Source: Candidatus Zhuqueibacterota bacterium (lineage in GTDB: Bacteria; Zhuqueibacterota; Zhuqueibacteria; Residuimicrobiales; Oceaniaggregativiventaceae). Taken from it: a stretch of DNA of 47,711 nt. Below are positions 24,113 through 31,377 of this stretch, piece after piece; position 1 is the first letter of the stretch; every line of letters begins with the position of its first letter. The stretch lies in NCBI GenBank assembly GCA_014728115.1, contig WJME01000108.1:1-47711 (forward strand). The letters are read 5' to 3'. Below the pieces are notes generated by a model that had not been told where the DNA came from, ran no database searches, and saw only the letters and a list, made by a program, of their open reading frames with translations. A program made the position numbers and the translations under genes.

Positions 24113-24796
24113 TCAATCTCCTTTTACCAGTATACCGACAGCATTCCGGGGATCCAGTCCGGCCGTATTGGCTTCATCTGTGTCGATATGCATTTCGGTT
24201 TTCAGCCCCTCGCCCGTACGCAAGACCACATCATGAAAGGTCACACTCAGAGGACCCGGCACCTGCACATCGACGGTATCCCCGGCCTTGAGTCCTTTTG
24301 CTGCGGCCACTTGTGGATCCATATGGATATGGCGCATGGCGCGGATAGCACCCTCTGGCAGATGCAAAACACCCTTTGGGCCGACCAGAATGACCGGAGC
24401 CGAGTTTTTGATATTTCCCGAAATCCGCAATGGCAGGTCGATGCCGAGATAGACGCCGTCTGTGTAGGCGAGTTCGACCTGGGTGAATTTGCGGGCCGGA
24501 CCCAGAATGCGCACGCGTTCGAACACACGGCGATTCGGGCCGACGACGGTCACGGTCTCCTTGGCGGCGAATTCGCCAGGCTGATTCAGGTCGCGCAGTT
24601 TGGTCAATTGATGGCCGGAACCAAACAATATTTCCAAATGTTCCTGGGTGATATGACAATGTCTGGCCGAAATGCCAATAGGGATTTCGAGTTCTCCGGA
24701 CTCGGGAATCATTTGCTCCACAATTTCTCTGACCAACATTTCCACTTCCCGTGCGAGCTGATCCGGAGGAACCAGACTTTTCAGCGAATTATTCAT
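24113..24796 (-). CDS. pduL: PduL-type phosphotransacylase
   Basis: ATG 24796 is preceded by AAGGA at good distance; an in-frame GTG at 24820 is less likely. The 227-aa protein has an N-terminal helix (LAREVEMLVREIVEQM) that looks like an encapsulation peptide. Two PduL domains follow, with the zinc-binding histidines in GISARHCHIT, AMRHIHMDP and LKTEMHIDTDEAN. Other family blocks are VGPNRRVFERVRILGP and LPLRISGNIKNSAPVILVGP. It converts acyl-CoA to acyl phosphate and recycles CoA inside the compartment. It sits directly upstream of pduP. Confidence 0.95.
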   Translation of the reverse strand: MNNSLKSLVPPDQLAREVEMLVREIVEQMIPESGELEIPIGISARHCHITQEHLEILFGSGHQLTKLRDLNQPGEFAAKETVTVVGPNRRVFERVRILGPARKFTQVELAYTDGVYLGIDLPLRISGNIKNSAPVILVGPKGVLHLPEGAIRAMRHIHMDPQVAAAKGLKAGDTVDVQVPGPLSVTFHDVVLRTGEGLKTEMHIDTDEANTAGLDPRNAVGILVKGD

Positions 24797-24851
24797 AATT
24801 TGTCCTTGTTTAAAAGCCACCGGAGGTAGCCTGTACTTTAATAGCCTGATA

Positions 24852-25403
24852 TTATATCACATTGCGATACAATCCTTTGCTGGGAGCGGGGATCACAGTC
24901 GATGCGACGAGTAAACCCTTTGCAGCGACCACAGCTTCACCGGCTTCTACCGCTGCTCTGACCGAAGAAACATCCCCGGTGAGCGTGACAAAGGCTTTGC
25001 CGCCCAGCGCCATGGCCAGGCGCACTTCAATGAGTTGCACATTGGCTGCTTTGGCTGCAGCATCGGCTGCTTCGATCAGCGACGCCACAGAAAACGATTC
25101 GATCACTCCCAGTGACTGCAGTTCATCGATCACATTTGATCCGCCGATCGCCGGAAACAGAGACTCGTGCACATTGGCAATCACCATCTGATCGATCACC
25201 GTGCCGGGCCAGCGTTCGGCACCGGCTTGCACACTCGCGCGCACCGCCGAGACCTCTCCTCCGACAATGATCATATATTTGCCTGAACAGATCGTGCGTG
25301 ACAAGACCACCTCGACATCAGCGGTTTTCATCATCGAATCGGTCACGTCAAAACCGGCAGCAATGCTGTTCAACTCTACAAGACCGATCGCCTTATTTTG
25401 CAT
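24852..25403 (-). CDS. pduT: BMC-T tandem-domain shell protein, PduT-like with probable iron-sulfur cluster Cys
   Basis: The ATG at 25403 follows AGGAGGAG. The 183-aa protein is two fused BMC domains: NKAIGLVELNSIAAGFDVTD with IIVGGEVSAVRASVQAG in the first half, and ESFSVASLIEAADAAAKAAN with VTLTGDVSSVRAAVEAGEA in the second. The segment SRTICSGKYMII places a Cys at residue 39, matching the Cys of PduT that coordinates a [4Fe-4S] cluster in the central trimer pore. This gene lies next to the PduS-like gene. The pair should move electrons across the shell. Confidence 0.92.
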   Translation of the reverse strand: MQNKAIGLVELNSIAAGFDVTDSMMKTADVEVVLSRTICSGKYMIIVGGEVSAVRASVQAGAERWPGTVIDQMVIANVHESLFPAIGGSNVIDELQSLGVIESFSVASLIEAADAAAKAANVQLIEVRLAMALGGKAFVTLTGDVSSVRAAVEAGEAVVAAKGLLVASTVIPAPSKGLYRNVI

Positions 25404-25418
25404 TCATACTCCTCCTGC

Positions 25419-26741
25419 CTAGGCAGTCGCTTTGATTTCTATCGCAGTGTCGCTTATTTCTCCAACCGTGCCATCGATACTGGCATGAAGGGGAGCTCCC
25501 AGCTTGTCATCGGGGATATCCGCGATCAATTGACCTTTTTTGACAGACTCACCGCGTTGTACCACAGGAACAGCCGGCACGCCGACATGTTGTTGTAATG
25601 CGATTGATACCCGATTGGGGCGAACCTGAACATCTTTATATTCAGCATGCGATTCGTATTGGTCAACCCCGAGCCTCTGCATCAGCAATTTTATGGGCAC
25701 CCGGCGGCCGTCTTTCATGGCGTGCACTTGTATCTCTTTATTCCCCTGCCATTTTCCTTTGCCAATAGCACGCAGATCGTTGATCCCATCGATACAAGCT
25801 TCTCTTGGATAGAGCGCTTCCGGGCAGGCATACAAGGTACACAGACCGCATCTGCAGCACAACAGCGCATATTCATTCCAAATCTCTGGACCGGTGACCG
25901 TGAACCCGAGACTTCGCATCACCAGGTGAGGTTGAATATCATACCCCAGGAGGTAACGGGGGCAGAGCTCTGTACAGTATGTGCACTGATCGCAGGCTGA
26001 ATGGCCGATACGGCGCATTTGTTTATTTGTGCGATGATATCGTTGAATCACATCGTGATCCGCAGGCAAGGCAATCAACCCGCCCGTGAGTTTGGTCACG
26101 GGTTTCCCGAGATCATCGGCGGGCTTGCCCATCATGAGGCCGCTTTCCATGATTGCAAAATCCGAACGAGTCGGCCCCCCGGCGAGATCCAGAACCTCTC
26201 TGAAGGACATGCCAATGGGGACCTTGACAGTCACTGGATGTTTGACGATTCCGGCAATGGTAAGAAACTTTTCGGTGGTCGGGATATTCTGACTGGCCAG
26301 GTAGACGTTATAGAGCGTTTCCACATTATTGACCACACATCCGACATCCAGCGGAAGTCCTTGTGGCGGGATCAGGCGACCCGTAATACCGGTGACCACC
26401 TCATATTCATCACCGGCCGGATAGTAATCGCCGAATTCGGTGAGGGTAAATGAGGTCTTGCTCATGGCTTGCCTGAGTGCTTTGATCGCGGACTGATTTT
26501 TGGCCTTGACGCCGATGGATGTTTTTACGGCTTTGACCGACTCTACAGCAAGGCGCAAACCCTCGATGATTTCCTGTGCAAAATGAATCATGACCTCTCG
26601 GTCTTTATGTAAAAGGGGTTCGCATTCTGCACCGTTGGCAAGAAACCACTCGGCTTGTGCTGCCAGTTTGATGTGTGTGGGGAATCCTGCTCCGCCGGCA
26701 CCGACGACCCCGCTCTTTTTGACCTGTTCGACAATATTCAT
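25419..26741 (-). CDS. pduS: PduS/RnfC-like flavo-iron-sulfur electron-transfer protein
   Basis: The 440-aa protein starts VKKSGVVGAGGAGFPTHIKL, the glycine-rich NADH/FMN-binding opening of RnfC, NuoF and PduS. It continues with NGAECEPLLHKDREVM and VNNVETLYNVYLA. Two iron-sulfur motifs follow: CDQCTYCTELCPRYLLG and CRCGLCTLYACPEAL. The C-terminal SLBB/barrel-sandwich part ends PLHASIDGTVGEISDTAIEI. PduS reduces cobalamin in propanediol compartments and contacts the shell protein PduT. No cobalamin enzyme is encoded here. A role in NADH oxidation and electron export through the BMC-T is therefore more likely. The ribosome site is weak. Confidence 0.92.
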   Translation of the reverse strand: MNIVEQVKKSGVVGAGGAGFPTHIKLAAQAEWFLANGAECEPLLHKDREVMIHFAQEIIEGLRLAVESVKAVKTSIGVKAKNQSAIKALRQAMSKTSFTLTEFGDYYPAGDEYEVVTGITGRLIPPQGLPLDVGCVVNNVETLYNVYLASQNIPTTEKFLTIAGIVKHPVTVKVPIGMSFREVLDLAGGPTRSDFAIMESGLMMGKPADDLGKPVTKLTGGLIALPADHDVIQRYHRTNKQMRRIGHSACDQCTYCTELCPRYLLGYDIQPHLVMRSLGFTVTGPEIWNEYALLCCRCGLCTLYACPEALYPREACIDGINDLRAIGKGKWQGNKEIQVHAMKDGRRVPIKLLMQRLGVDQYESHAEYKDVQVRPNRVSIALQQHVGVPAVPVVQRGESVKKGQLIADIPDDKLGAPLHASIDGTVGEISDTAIEIKATA

Positions 26742-26797
26742 GGGTGTATATATTTACCTGATAAAGATTGTGATGATTTATCCACCTTTATATATAT

Positions 26798-27463
26798 CTA
26801 TTTTTCATCCTTGTTTCTGGCATTTAACCATTCGTCGATCACGTGAGCAGCTGCAGCCAGACCGTACCGTCGCTGGCTGATAAAAATCATATTATGTTCG
26901 GCAGAGCCGCATCCTATAGCAGCACAGACCCCGTCAATGCGGTTTGCCTGACTGCCGAGCCGACGATCCAATTCATCGATGATCACTGCTGCTGAAAATT
27001 CGCCTGCCGCGGTTTGTTGTGCGATATGGGTATTCAGAATCTCGAGATCGTTTTGCGATCGTATCCGGGTCTCGATTTCCTGTGACTCGAATCCATGACC
27101 TTGAATCGATTCGCCCACCCTCCGGATAAAGGTTTTATAGCATCGCGGCGCCACAATCGCAATCGTCCCGGACCCATCAGACCCGACAGGTATGGCTGCA
27201 GAAATCAATCGGGTTGTCATCCCGAATTGCTGCATGCGGTCGCGAGCCAATGGCGTGATCAGCGTATTGGACAAAACCGGAATATGTTTGATCTCGTTAT
27301 CGGCCCAGGATATGATATCCTGCTCACAAACCAGCGACTTTGCGGCAATAGCATGTTGTATGGTCCCATGCTTTCTAGTGTCCCTGTGCGCCACTATGCC
27401 ATTATGGATGAGCTTGTCGAGAACGCTTTGTACAATCTGTCGCACCAGGTGTTCGTTTATCAT
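26798..27463 (-). CDS. RpiB/LacAB-like BMC cargo protein lacking the isomerase active site
   Basis: The ATG at 27463 overlaps the stop of the preceding BMC-P gene (ATGA). The 221-aa protein starts with INEHLVRQIVQSVLDKL, an encapsulation-peptide-like helix nearly identical in pattern to that of PduP in the same operon. A middle part contains HIPVLSNTLITPLARDRMQQ. The C-terminal 120 residues follow the RpiB fold: GTIAIVAPRCYKTFIRRVGE, then AVIIDELDRRLGSQANRIDG, AEHNMIF and GLAAAAHVIDEWL. The RpiB catalytic Cys and the DHAG-type N-terminal His are replaced (IIDELD and APRCYK). It may bind a sugar phosphate without being a classical isomerase. Function unknown. Confidence 0.72.
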   Translation of the reverse strand: MINEHLVRQIVQSVLDKLIHNGIVAHRDTRKHGTIQHAIAAKSLVCEQDIISWADNEIKHIPVLSNTLITPLARDRMQQFGMTTRLISAAIPVGSDGSGTIAIVAPRCYKTFIRRVGESIQGHGFESQEIETRIRSQNDLEILNTHIAQQTAAGEFSAAVIIDELDRRLGSQANRIDGVCAAIGCGSAEHNMIFISQRRYGLAAAAHVIDEWLNARNKDEK

Positions 27464-27765
27464 GGGTTTCCGTCCGTAATGGCCAGGGTAGATGCGAGTT
27501 GTTCAGGATCATCGACAATTGCCAGGATAACACTGCGTAACGGCATTCGGCAGGGGAATCCGAGCAGCTCTGTGGCAGCCCGGCCTTCTGAAGCGACCAG
27601 CACCACATCGCCTTTACCGGCGCCGACAGCATCGACAGCGAGAATAACTCCGGATTGCGGTTTTCCTTGCGGTGAAACAGGTTTGGCCAATAATAGTTTA
27701 TGATGATTATAGCACTCGTGTTTCACAGTCGAAACAACACTGCCGATAATTTTTGCCAAAATCAT
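27460..27765 (-). CDS. BMC-P (EutN/CcmL) pentameric vertex protein, third copy
   Basis: Starting at ATG 27765 gives a 101-aa protein of normal family length; a longer frame upstream has no support. It reads MILAKIIGSVVSTVKHECYN, LLLAKPVSPQG, VDAVGAGKGDVVLVASEGRA and SVILAIVDDPEQ, the canonical CcmL/EutN barrel. Pentamers of this family cap the vertices of the shell. Its end overlaps the RpiB-like gene by four bases. It differs clearly from the other two copies, so the three are not recent duplicates. Confidence 0.95.
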   Translation of the reverse strand: MILAKIIGSVVSTVKHECYNHHKLLLAKPVSPQGKPQSGVILAVDAVGAGKGDVVLVASEGRAATELLGFPCRMPLRSVILAIVDDPEQLASTLAITDGNP

Positions 27766-27779
27766 GATCGATCCTGTGA

Positions 27780-28040
27780 TTAAAGGTCGAGCCGGTCTAT
27801 AAACCCGACAATCGTACAGTCGCTGGGAATTCTGTCGGCCCGTATCATGGTGGCTTCTGCACCGCCTACCCAATAAACAAGATCACCCCGTCGCGTCTGT
27901 AGCGTATCTGCAGCGACCAATGGCCGGCCCAGCGGTTTTTTATGCTCATCAATGGGTTGAATGATCGAAAGCATAACCCCTTTCAACTGGGGATCTTTGC
28001 TCGTCGACCATACTCGGCCAATGACTTTAGCCAGTTTCAT
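27780..28040 (-). CDS. BMC-P (EutN/CcmL) pentameric vertex protein, second copy
   Basis: This 86-aa protein begins MKLAKVIGRVWSTSKDPQLK and has ADTLQTRRGDLVYWVGGAEA and DCTIVGFIDRLDL. The VGAG loop of the other copies is replaced by TLQTRRGD, and the C-terminus is shorter. AGGATCCTGAC before the ATG overlaps the stop of the first copy. Three different vertex proteins in one operon is a mark of PVM-type and related microcompartments. Confidence 0.95.
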   Translation of the reverse strand: MKLAKVIGRVWSTSKDPQLKGVMLSIIQPIDEHKKPLGRPLVAADTLQTRRGDLVYWVGGAEATMIRADRIPSDCTIVGFIDRLDL

Positions 28041-28049
28041 GTCAGGATC

Positions 28050-28346
28050 CTATTGCTTGTGCTTTTGAAATATGACATTACCATCGAGTTCAATAGCATC
28101 CACAATAGCCACAATACTGGTATCTGTGGGTACCCCCGATAGTTGGGCCACCTGACGCGCAGAGCTGCCTCGTACCACAAGCACGATTTCACCCCGTCCC
28201 GCTCCGACAGTATCTATCGCAACGACATGGTTATTTGTGGGCTTTGTATCCGGACCGATCAAATTGACCAACAAGAGTTTAAATCCTTTGAGATTTTCGG
28301 CCTTTGCGGTCGAAACAACAGACCCTTCAACACGTGCTAATTCCAT
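28050..28346 (-). CDS. BMC-P (EutN/CcmL) pentameric vertex protein, first gene of the BMC operon
   Basis: The 98-aa protein reads MELARVEGSVVSTAKAENLK, LLLVNLIGPDT, IDTVGAGRGEIVLVVRGSSA and TSIVAIVDAIEL, the classical vertex protein pattern. AGGA lies eight bases before the ATG. It is the first gene after a good promoter (28407-28435), with a leader of about 55 bases, so transcription of the whole eleven-gene operon probably starts here. Confidence 0.96.
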   Translation of the reverse strand: MELARVEGSVVSTAKAENLKGFKLLLVNLIGPDTKPTNNHVVAIDTVGAGRGEIVLVVRGSSARQVAQLSGVPTDTSIVAIVDAIELDGNVIFQKHKQ

Positions 28347-28406
28347 GGGGAATTTCCTATTCGTGCAAGTAAGATTGGGCTTGATAGGCGAGTTTATTGG
28401 TAAAAG

Positions 28407-28435
28407 AATATAAGGACATGTGAGAAAATTATCAA
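28407..28435 (-). promoter_or_regulatory. Sigma70-like promoter of the BMC operon
   Basis: Read on the minus strand, TTGATA (28430-28435) and TATATT (28407-28412) are separated by exactly 17 bp. The first BMC-P gene begins about 60 bp further on, with no gene or terminator between. I see no inverted repeat overlapping the promoter, and no dedicated regulator gene lies in the operon. Confidence 0.65.
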
Positions 28436-28454
28436 GTATAAATTATGGGATCTT

Positions 28455-28485
28455 AAAAAGCGATGCGGGCCAGGCATCGCTTTTT
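28455..28485 (-). terminator. Symmetrical Rho-independent terminator
   Basis: AAAAAGCGATGC (28455-28466) pairs with GCATCGCTTTTT (28474-28485) around a seven-base loop, with an A run on one side and a T run on the other, so it works in both directions. It lies 25 bases after the stop of the small secreted-protein gene. It insulates that gene from the BMC promoter that follows. Confidence 0.88.
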
Positions 28486-28509
28486 GCTTGGAGGAGAAAA
28501 GGCACTGAC

Positions 28510-28734
28510 CTATTTTGCTTCTTTATTGTTTTCTGTGGTTTTGCACTCTTTTTGTACAGCTTGTGCCAGATCGGCATTCGTATTTTGGGCCTGGAAGACG
28601 CTATCTGTCTTTGTTATGACAATAGGGGGTAAGACGACCTCTGCAGAGTCAACAGGCCAGCTGACGGGCTTTTCCTGAGTCAATCCTGTGGCCACCAGTA
28701 TAAAGAGCACGAATCCTGTTATCATTGTTTTCAT
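28510..28734 (-). CDS. Small secreted protein of unknown function
   Basis: The 74-aa frame starts with ATG 28734, six bases after AGGAG. It has a clear signal peptide (MKTMITGFVLFILVATGLTQ) and a short polar mature part with a single Cys near the end (VQKECKTTENNKEAK). A strong terminator follows the stop, which supports that it is expressed. I recognise no family. Its single transcription unit lies between the BMC operon and the isomerase gene, and two inverted repeats occur upstream. Confidence 0.6.
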   Translation of the reverse strand: MKTMITGFVLFILVATGLTQEKPVSWPVDSAEVVLPPIVITKTDSVFQAQNTNADLAQAVQKECKTTENNKEAK

Positions 28735-29091
28735 AGCGTCTCCTGTGTTTCATTCCGCCCGTTCATCCTATCGTTAGGCAATCTGCATGCCAAAATCACA
28801 GAAAACCCAACCTCAATGTTTACAACACCTTTCAAACAAGCGGAACCCAGAGGGCTGTATCAAAATGATACAAAATGGTTGAAAATTTTCAACATGGAAC
28901 AGGTTGCATAAAAAAGTTGTGTGGGGGGGGTACAGGTCAGAGTAAGGGTTGCCAGGATAACGAGCCATATTCGTCTTGACAAAAGAACCAGGGTATTCAG
29001 ACAGGTGGGCCTATTTTCATATAATCCCCTGGATCATTGTACTCATTGAACAAAGAGCAAGTTGAAAAAATCAGTCGGCACACGGGATTCA
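28735..29091. promoter_or_regulatory. 357-bp intergenic region with two adjacent operator-like inverted repeats
   Basis: No gene is visible. GTATCA-AAA-TGATAC at 28857-28871 is followed after six bases by the perfect 16-bp palindrome GTTGAAAATTTTCAAC at 28878-28893. Their position about 125-160 bp upstream of the small secreted-protein gene suggests regulator binding sites. A run of eight G lies at 28923-28930. Confidence 0.45.
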
Positions 29092-29619
29092 TCAAACCCG
29101 CCTGATTTCAGGGTCGGTAAAGATATCCGATTCATCGTGGCTGGTGGTGGAAAATTCAGAAATGACCGCTCCGTCGGCTCCGGCCTGAAACCAATGCAGG
29201 GTATCAGCCACGAGCGTGTATTGATCTCCCGGGTTGAGCTCGATCTCATGCCACACAGTAAAGGTATCTTTTTTGTCGGCAGGGACCGATCCTTTTGGTT
29301 GAGGTGCGGGATCACCCGGTACATACAAATAGACTTTGCCCCAGCGGCATCGAAAGGTCTCTTCCTTGCCAGGATTGCCATTAACGGGCGGATGTCGATG
29401 TTCGGGACAAACCTGATGCGGAAACATCACCAGTTCCTTGGCACATACCCGGTCGGTATTGACATAGACGATTATTTCCAGACCGATCTCATACAAACGA
29501 CCGAGACCCATATCTGCAATCTCGATATTCTCATATTCCTGATTCGTGATCACGATACCGGCCTTTTCGAGGTATTGGCGTGCTTTTTGTCGTGCAGTTT
29601 CGACTTGTTCACGAGTCAT
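29092..29619 (-). CDS. D-lyxose ketol-isomerase-like cupin (D-lyxose/D-mannose isomerase)
   Basis: The ATG at 29619 follows GGAGGAG. The 175-aa protein matches the cupin-type D-lyxose isomerase family (YdaE-like). It has an N-terminal helix with KAGIVITNQEYENIEIADMG, then LVMFPHQVCPEHRHPP, whose histidines bind the metal. The glutamate of GKEETFRCRWGKVYLY and the late TLVADTLHWFQAG with another His complete the metal site. Family members interconvert D-lyxose and D-xylulose and often D-mannose and D-fructose. The mannose activity would suit the GH92 mannosidase in this window. It lies 95 bp after the adenylate cyclase gene in the same direction. Confidence 0.85.
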   Translation of the reverse strand: MTREQVETARQKARQYLEKAGIVITNQEYENIEIADMGLGRLYEIGLEIIVYVNTDRVCAKELVMFPHQVCPEHRHPPVNGNPGKEETFRCRWGKVYLYVPGDPAPQPKGSVPADKKDTFTVWHEIELNPGDQYTLVADTLHWFQAGADGAVISEFSTTSHDESDIFTDPEIRRV

Positions 29620-29714
29620 GATTCACTCCTCCATGGTTGTCAGAACATAAAGATCTCATTGACTTTTTTACCGACCCCCAACCATAAAGATGTCAGGAAG
29701 TAAAGCAAAAAATG

Positions 29715-31319
29715 TCAAAATTGTTCCGGGGATCTTCCTTCCACAAGATAGGGCATAATATCCCCAAATCCCTTGATTTTAAAGGGTCCGACCCGTCTGG
29801 CCATAATAATCCCGGTGATCGCGAGATAGGTGGCTTCGCTGATGATGACCTCACCCGGTTTAGCCACAGACTGCAGGCGGGCGGCAAAATTCATATTCGA
29901 ACCGATGGCCGTATAATCTTTGCGATCAAAGCTACCAATTTGGCCCAAAACCACTTCGCCGGTATGAATACCAATGCCAATTTGAATCGTAGGTCGTCCG
30001 GTCAGTTCCCACTCCCTGTTCAGGCGATCCAGTTCGGCCTGCATGGCCATGGCGGTTTCTACGGCCATGAACTGGTGTTTGCCTTTTGCCTGATCCTGTG
30101 TAAACAGAGCCACCACTTCATCGCCGACGAATTTATCCACGACTCCGCCGTGGGCCGAAATAATCGGGGTGATGGCATTATAATAATCGTTCAGCATCCG
30201 CACGGCAGTGGAGGGATCCATATCAAGAATCTTGCGTGAATAGTCCCGGATATCAGCAAACAGCATTGTAATAAGCATGCGCTGCCCCTGGGCAGTATCA
30301 GGACGATGACCGATCAAAGCTTCCTCCACATCCCGGGTGGCTTCTTGTCCCACCAGCACCATCAGTCGTTTGAATTTTTCTTCCTGAAAGATAAAACTAT
30401 CGATCATGCGTGCGACAGATTCTACCAGATCCTTGTCTTGTTCCGTAAAGTGGGTGCCGTCTTTTTTATTGATGAGGACGACTGCACCTAAAAAGAGGCC
30501 GGACATGAACATGGGCACTGCAATAATCGAATCGATTTCACTGCCGGGAATTTTACCGGTAAATATGGTTTGGCGGGTATTTTTAGCATCGCGGATGAGA
30601 TTACCGACCTGATGATAATCGTGTTGACTCATAGGCCGTGGGCCGCTGATCACCTTCCCCCCCGGCATATGCCGGTCTTTTTCTGAATCATACAAGGTAA
30701 TGAATCCGATTTCGGCGCTCACCGATTCCAGGATCGTAGCGATCATCTGATCCAGGGCTTTGCCATGATCGTGCGACTCGTCACGAATGGAATCCAGCTC
30801 TTTCATGACACGATTTTCAGTGCTAATCCGTCTCTGGCGTTCCCGGGTAAGCATTTCATCGATGAGATCATCCAATCGCACTTCGACGAGGGTGACCACG
30901 ATATGATCATATTCACCAAAGGTGCCGGTGGTCTTGTTTACCAGAATCAGGCTACCCAACAATTCATTGCGTTTATCGATGGGGATGGCAAGGATATTTT
31001 TAACACCCTTGATTTCGGGCTTTTCTGTGAGCGGGCCTCCGGATTCCAAAACCGCATCAGCCAAATCGATAATCTCTTCATTGTCGAGCAGAGCTGATCC
31101 GCGATCATAGCGTCCCAGCACGATCTGATTATCCTCGCTGGCCAGAGCTGTTACTGCGACCAGCTGGACATCCAGTAACTGCGCCAATTGATGTAACAGA
31201 TTGGGCAAAAAATCTGTGATCTCGCCTTCATGATCGCAGATGTTGTCGATGCGTAAAAACAGCTTTAACAGCGCTGCAGCTTCAGGGGAACTGGCGATAC
31301 GTTGCCATTTGTTTTCCAT
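29715..31319 (-). CDS. Soluble class III adenylate cyclase with two GAF-like sensor domains
   Basis: The 534-aa protein has a first GAF-like domain (about 20-160), a coiled linker (TRERQRRISTENRVMKELDS), and a second GAF domain (about 185-330) with IIAVPMFMSGLFLGAVVLIN. The C-terminal cyclase domain follows. Its two metal-binding aspartates are in FADIRDYSRKI and DKFVGDEVVALF. DYTAIGSNMNFAARLQ carries the Asp that selects ATP and the Asn/Arg transition-state pair. All key residues are present, so it should make cAMP in response to a small ligand or redox state. GAGGCGTT precedes the ATG. No cAMP receptor protein is encoded in the window. Confidence 0.9.
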   Translation of the reverse strand: MENKWQRIASSPEAAALLKLFLRIDNICDHEGEITDFLPNLLHQLAQLLDVQLVAVTALASEDNQIVLGRYDRGSALLDNEEIIDLADAVLESGGPLTEKPEIKGVKNILAIPIDKRNELLGSLILVNKTTGTFGEYDHIVVTLVEVRLDDLIDEMLTRERQRRISTENRVMKELDSIRDESHDHGKALDQMIATILESVSAEIGFITLYDSEKDRHMPGGKVISGPRPMSQHDYHQVGNLIRDAKNTRQTIFTGKIPGSEIDSIIAVPMFMSGLFLGAVVLINKKDGTHFTEQDKDLVESVARMIDSFIFQEEKFKRLMVLVGQEATRDVEEALIGHRPDTAQGQRMLITMLFADIRDYSRKILDMDPSTAVRMLNDYYNAITPIISAHGGVVDKFVGDEVVALFTQDQAKGKHQFMAVETAMAMQAELDRLNREWELTGRPTIQIGIGIHTGEVVLGQIGSFDRKDYTAIGSNMNFAARLQSVAKPGEVIISEATYLAITGIIMARRVGPFKIKGFGDIMPYLVEGRSPEQF

Positions 31320-31377
31320 AACGCCTCGTTGCTATCGGTAAAATGATCTCTTTATTTCCCCGTGTTGTCCGTCCTGT

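Noticed and set aside
28923..28930. Run of eight G as a possible phase-variation tract
   Set aside because: It is intergenic, about 190 bp from any start codon and not between promoter elements, so a switching role is unsupported.
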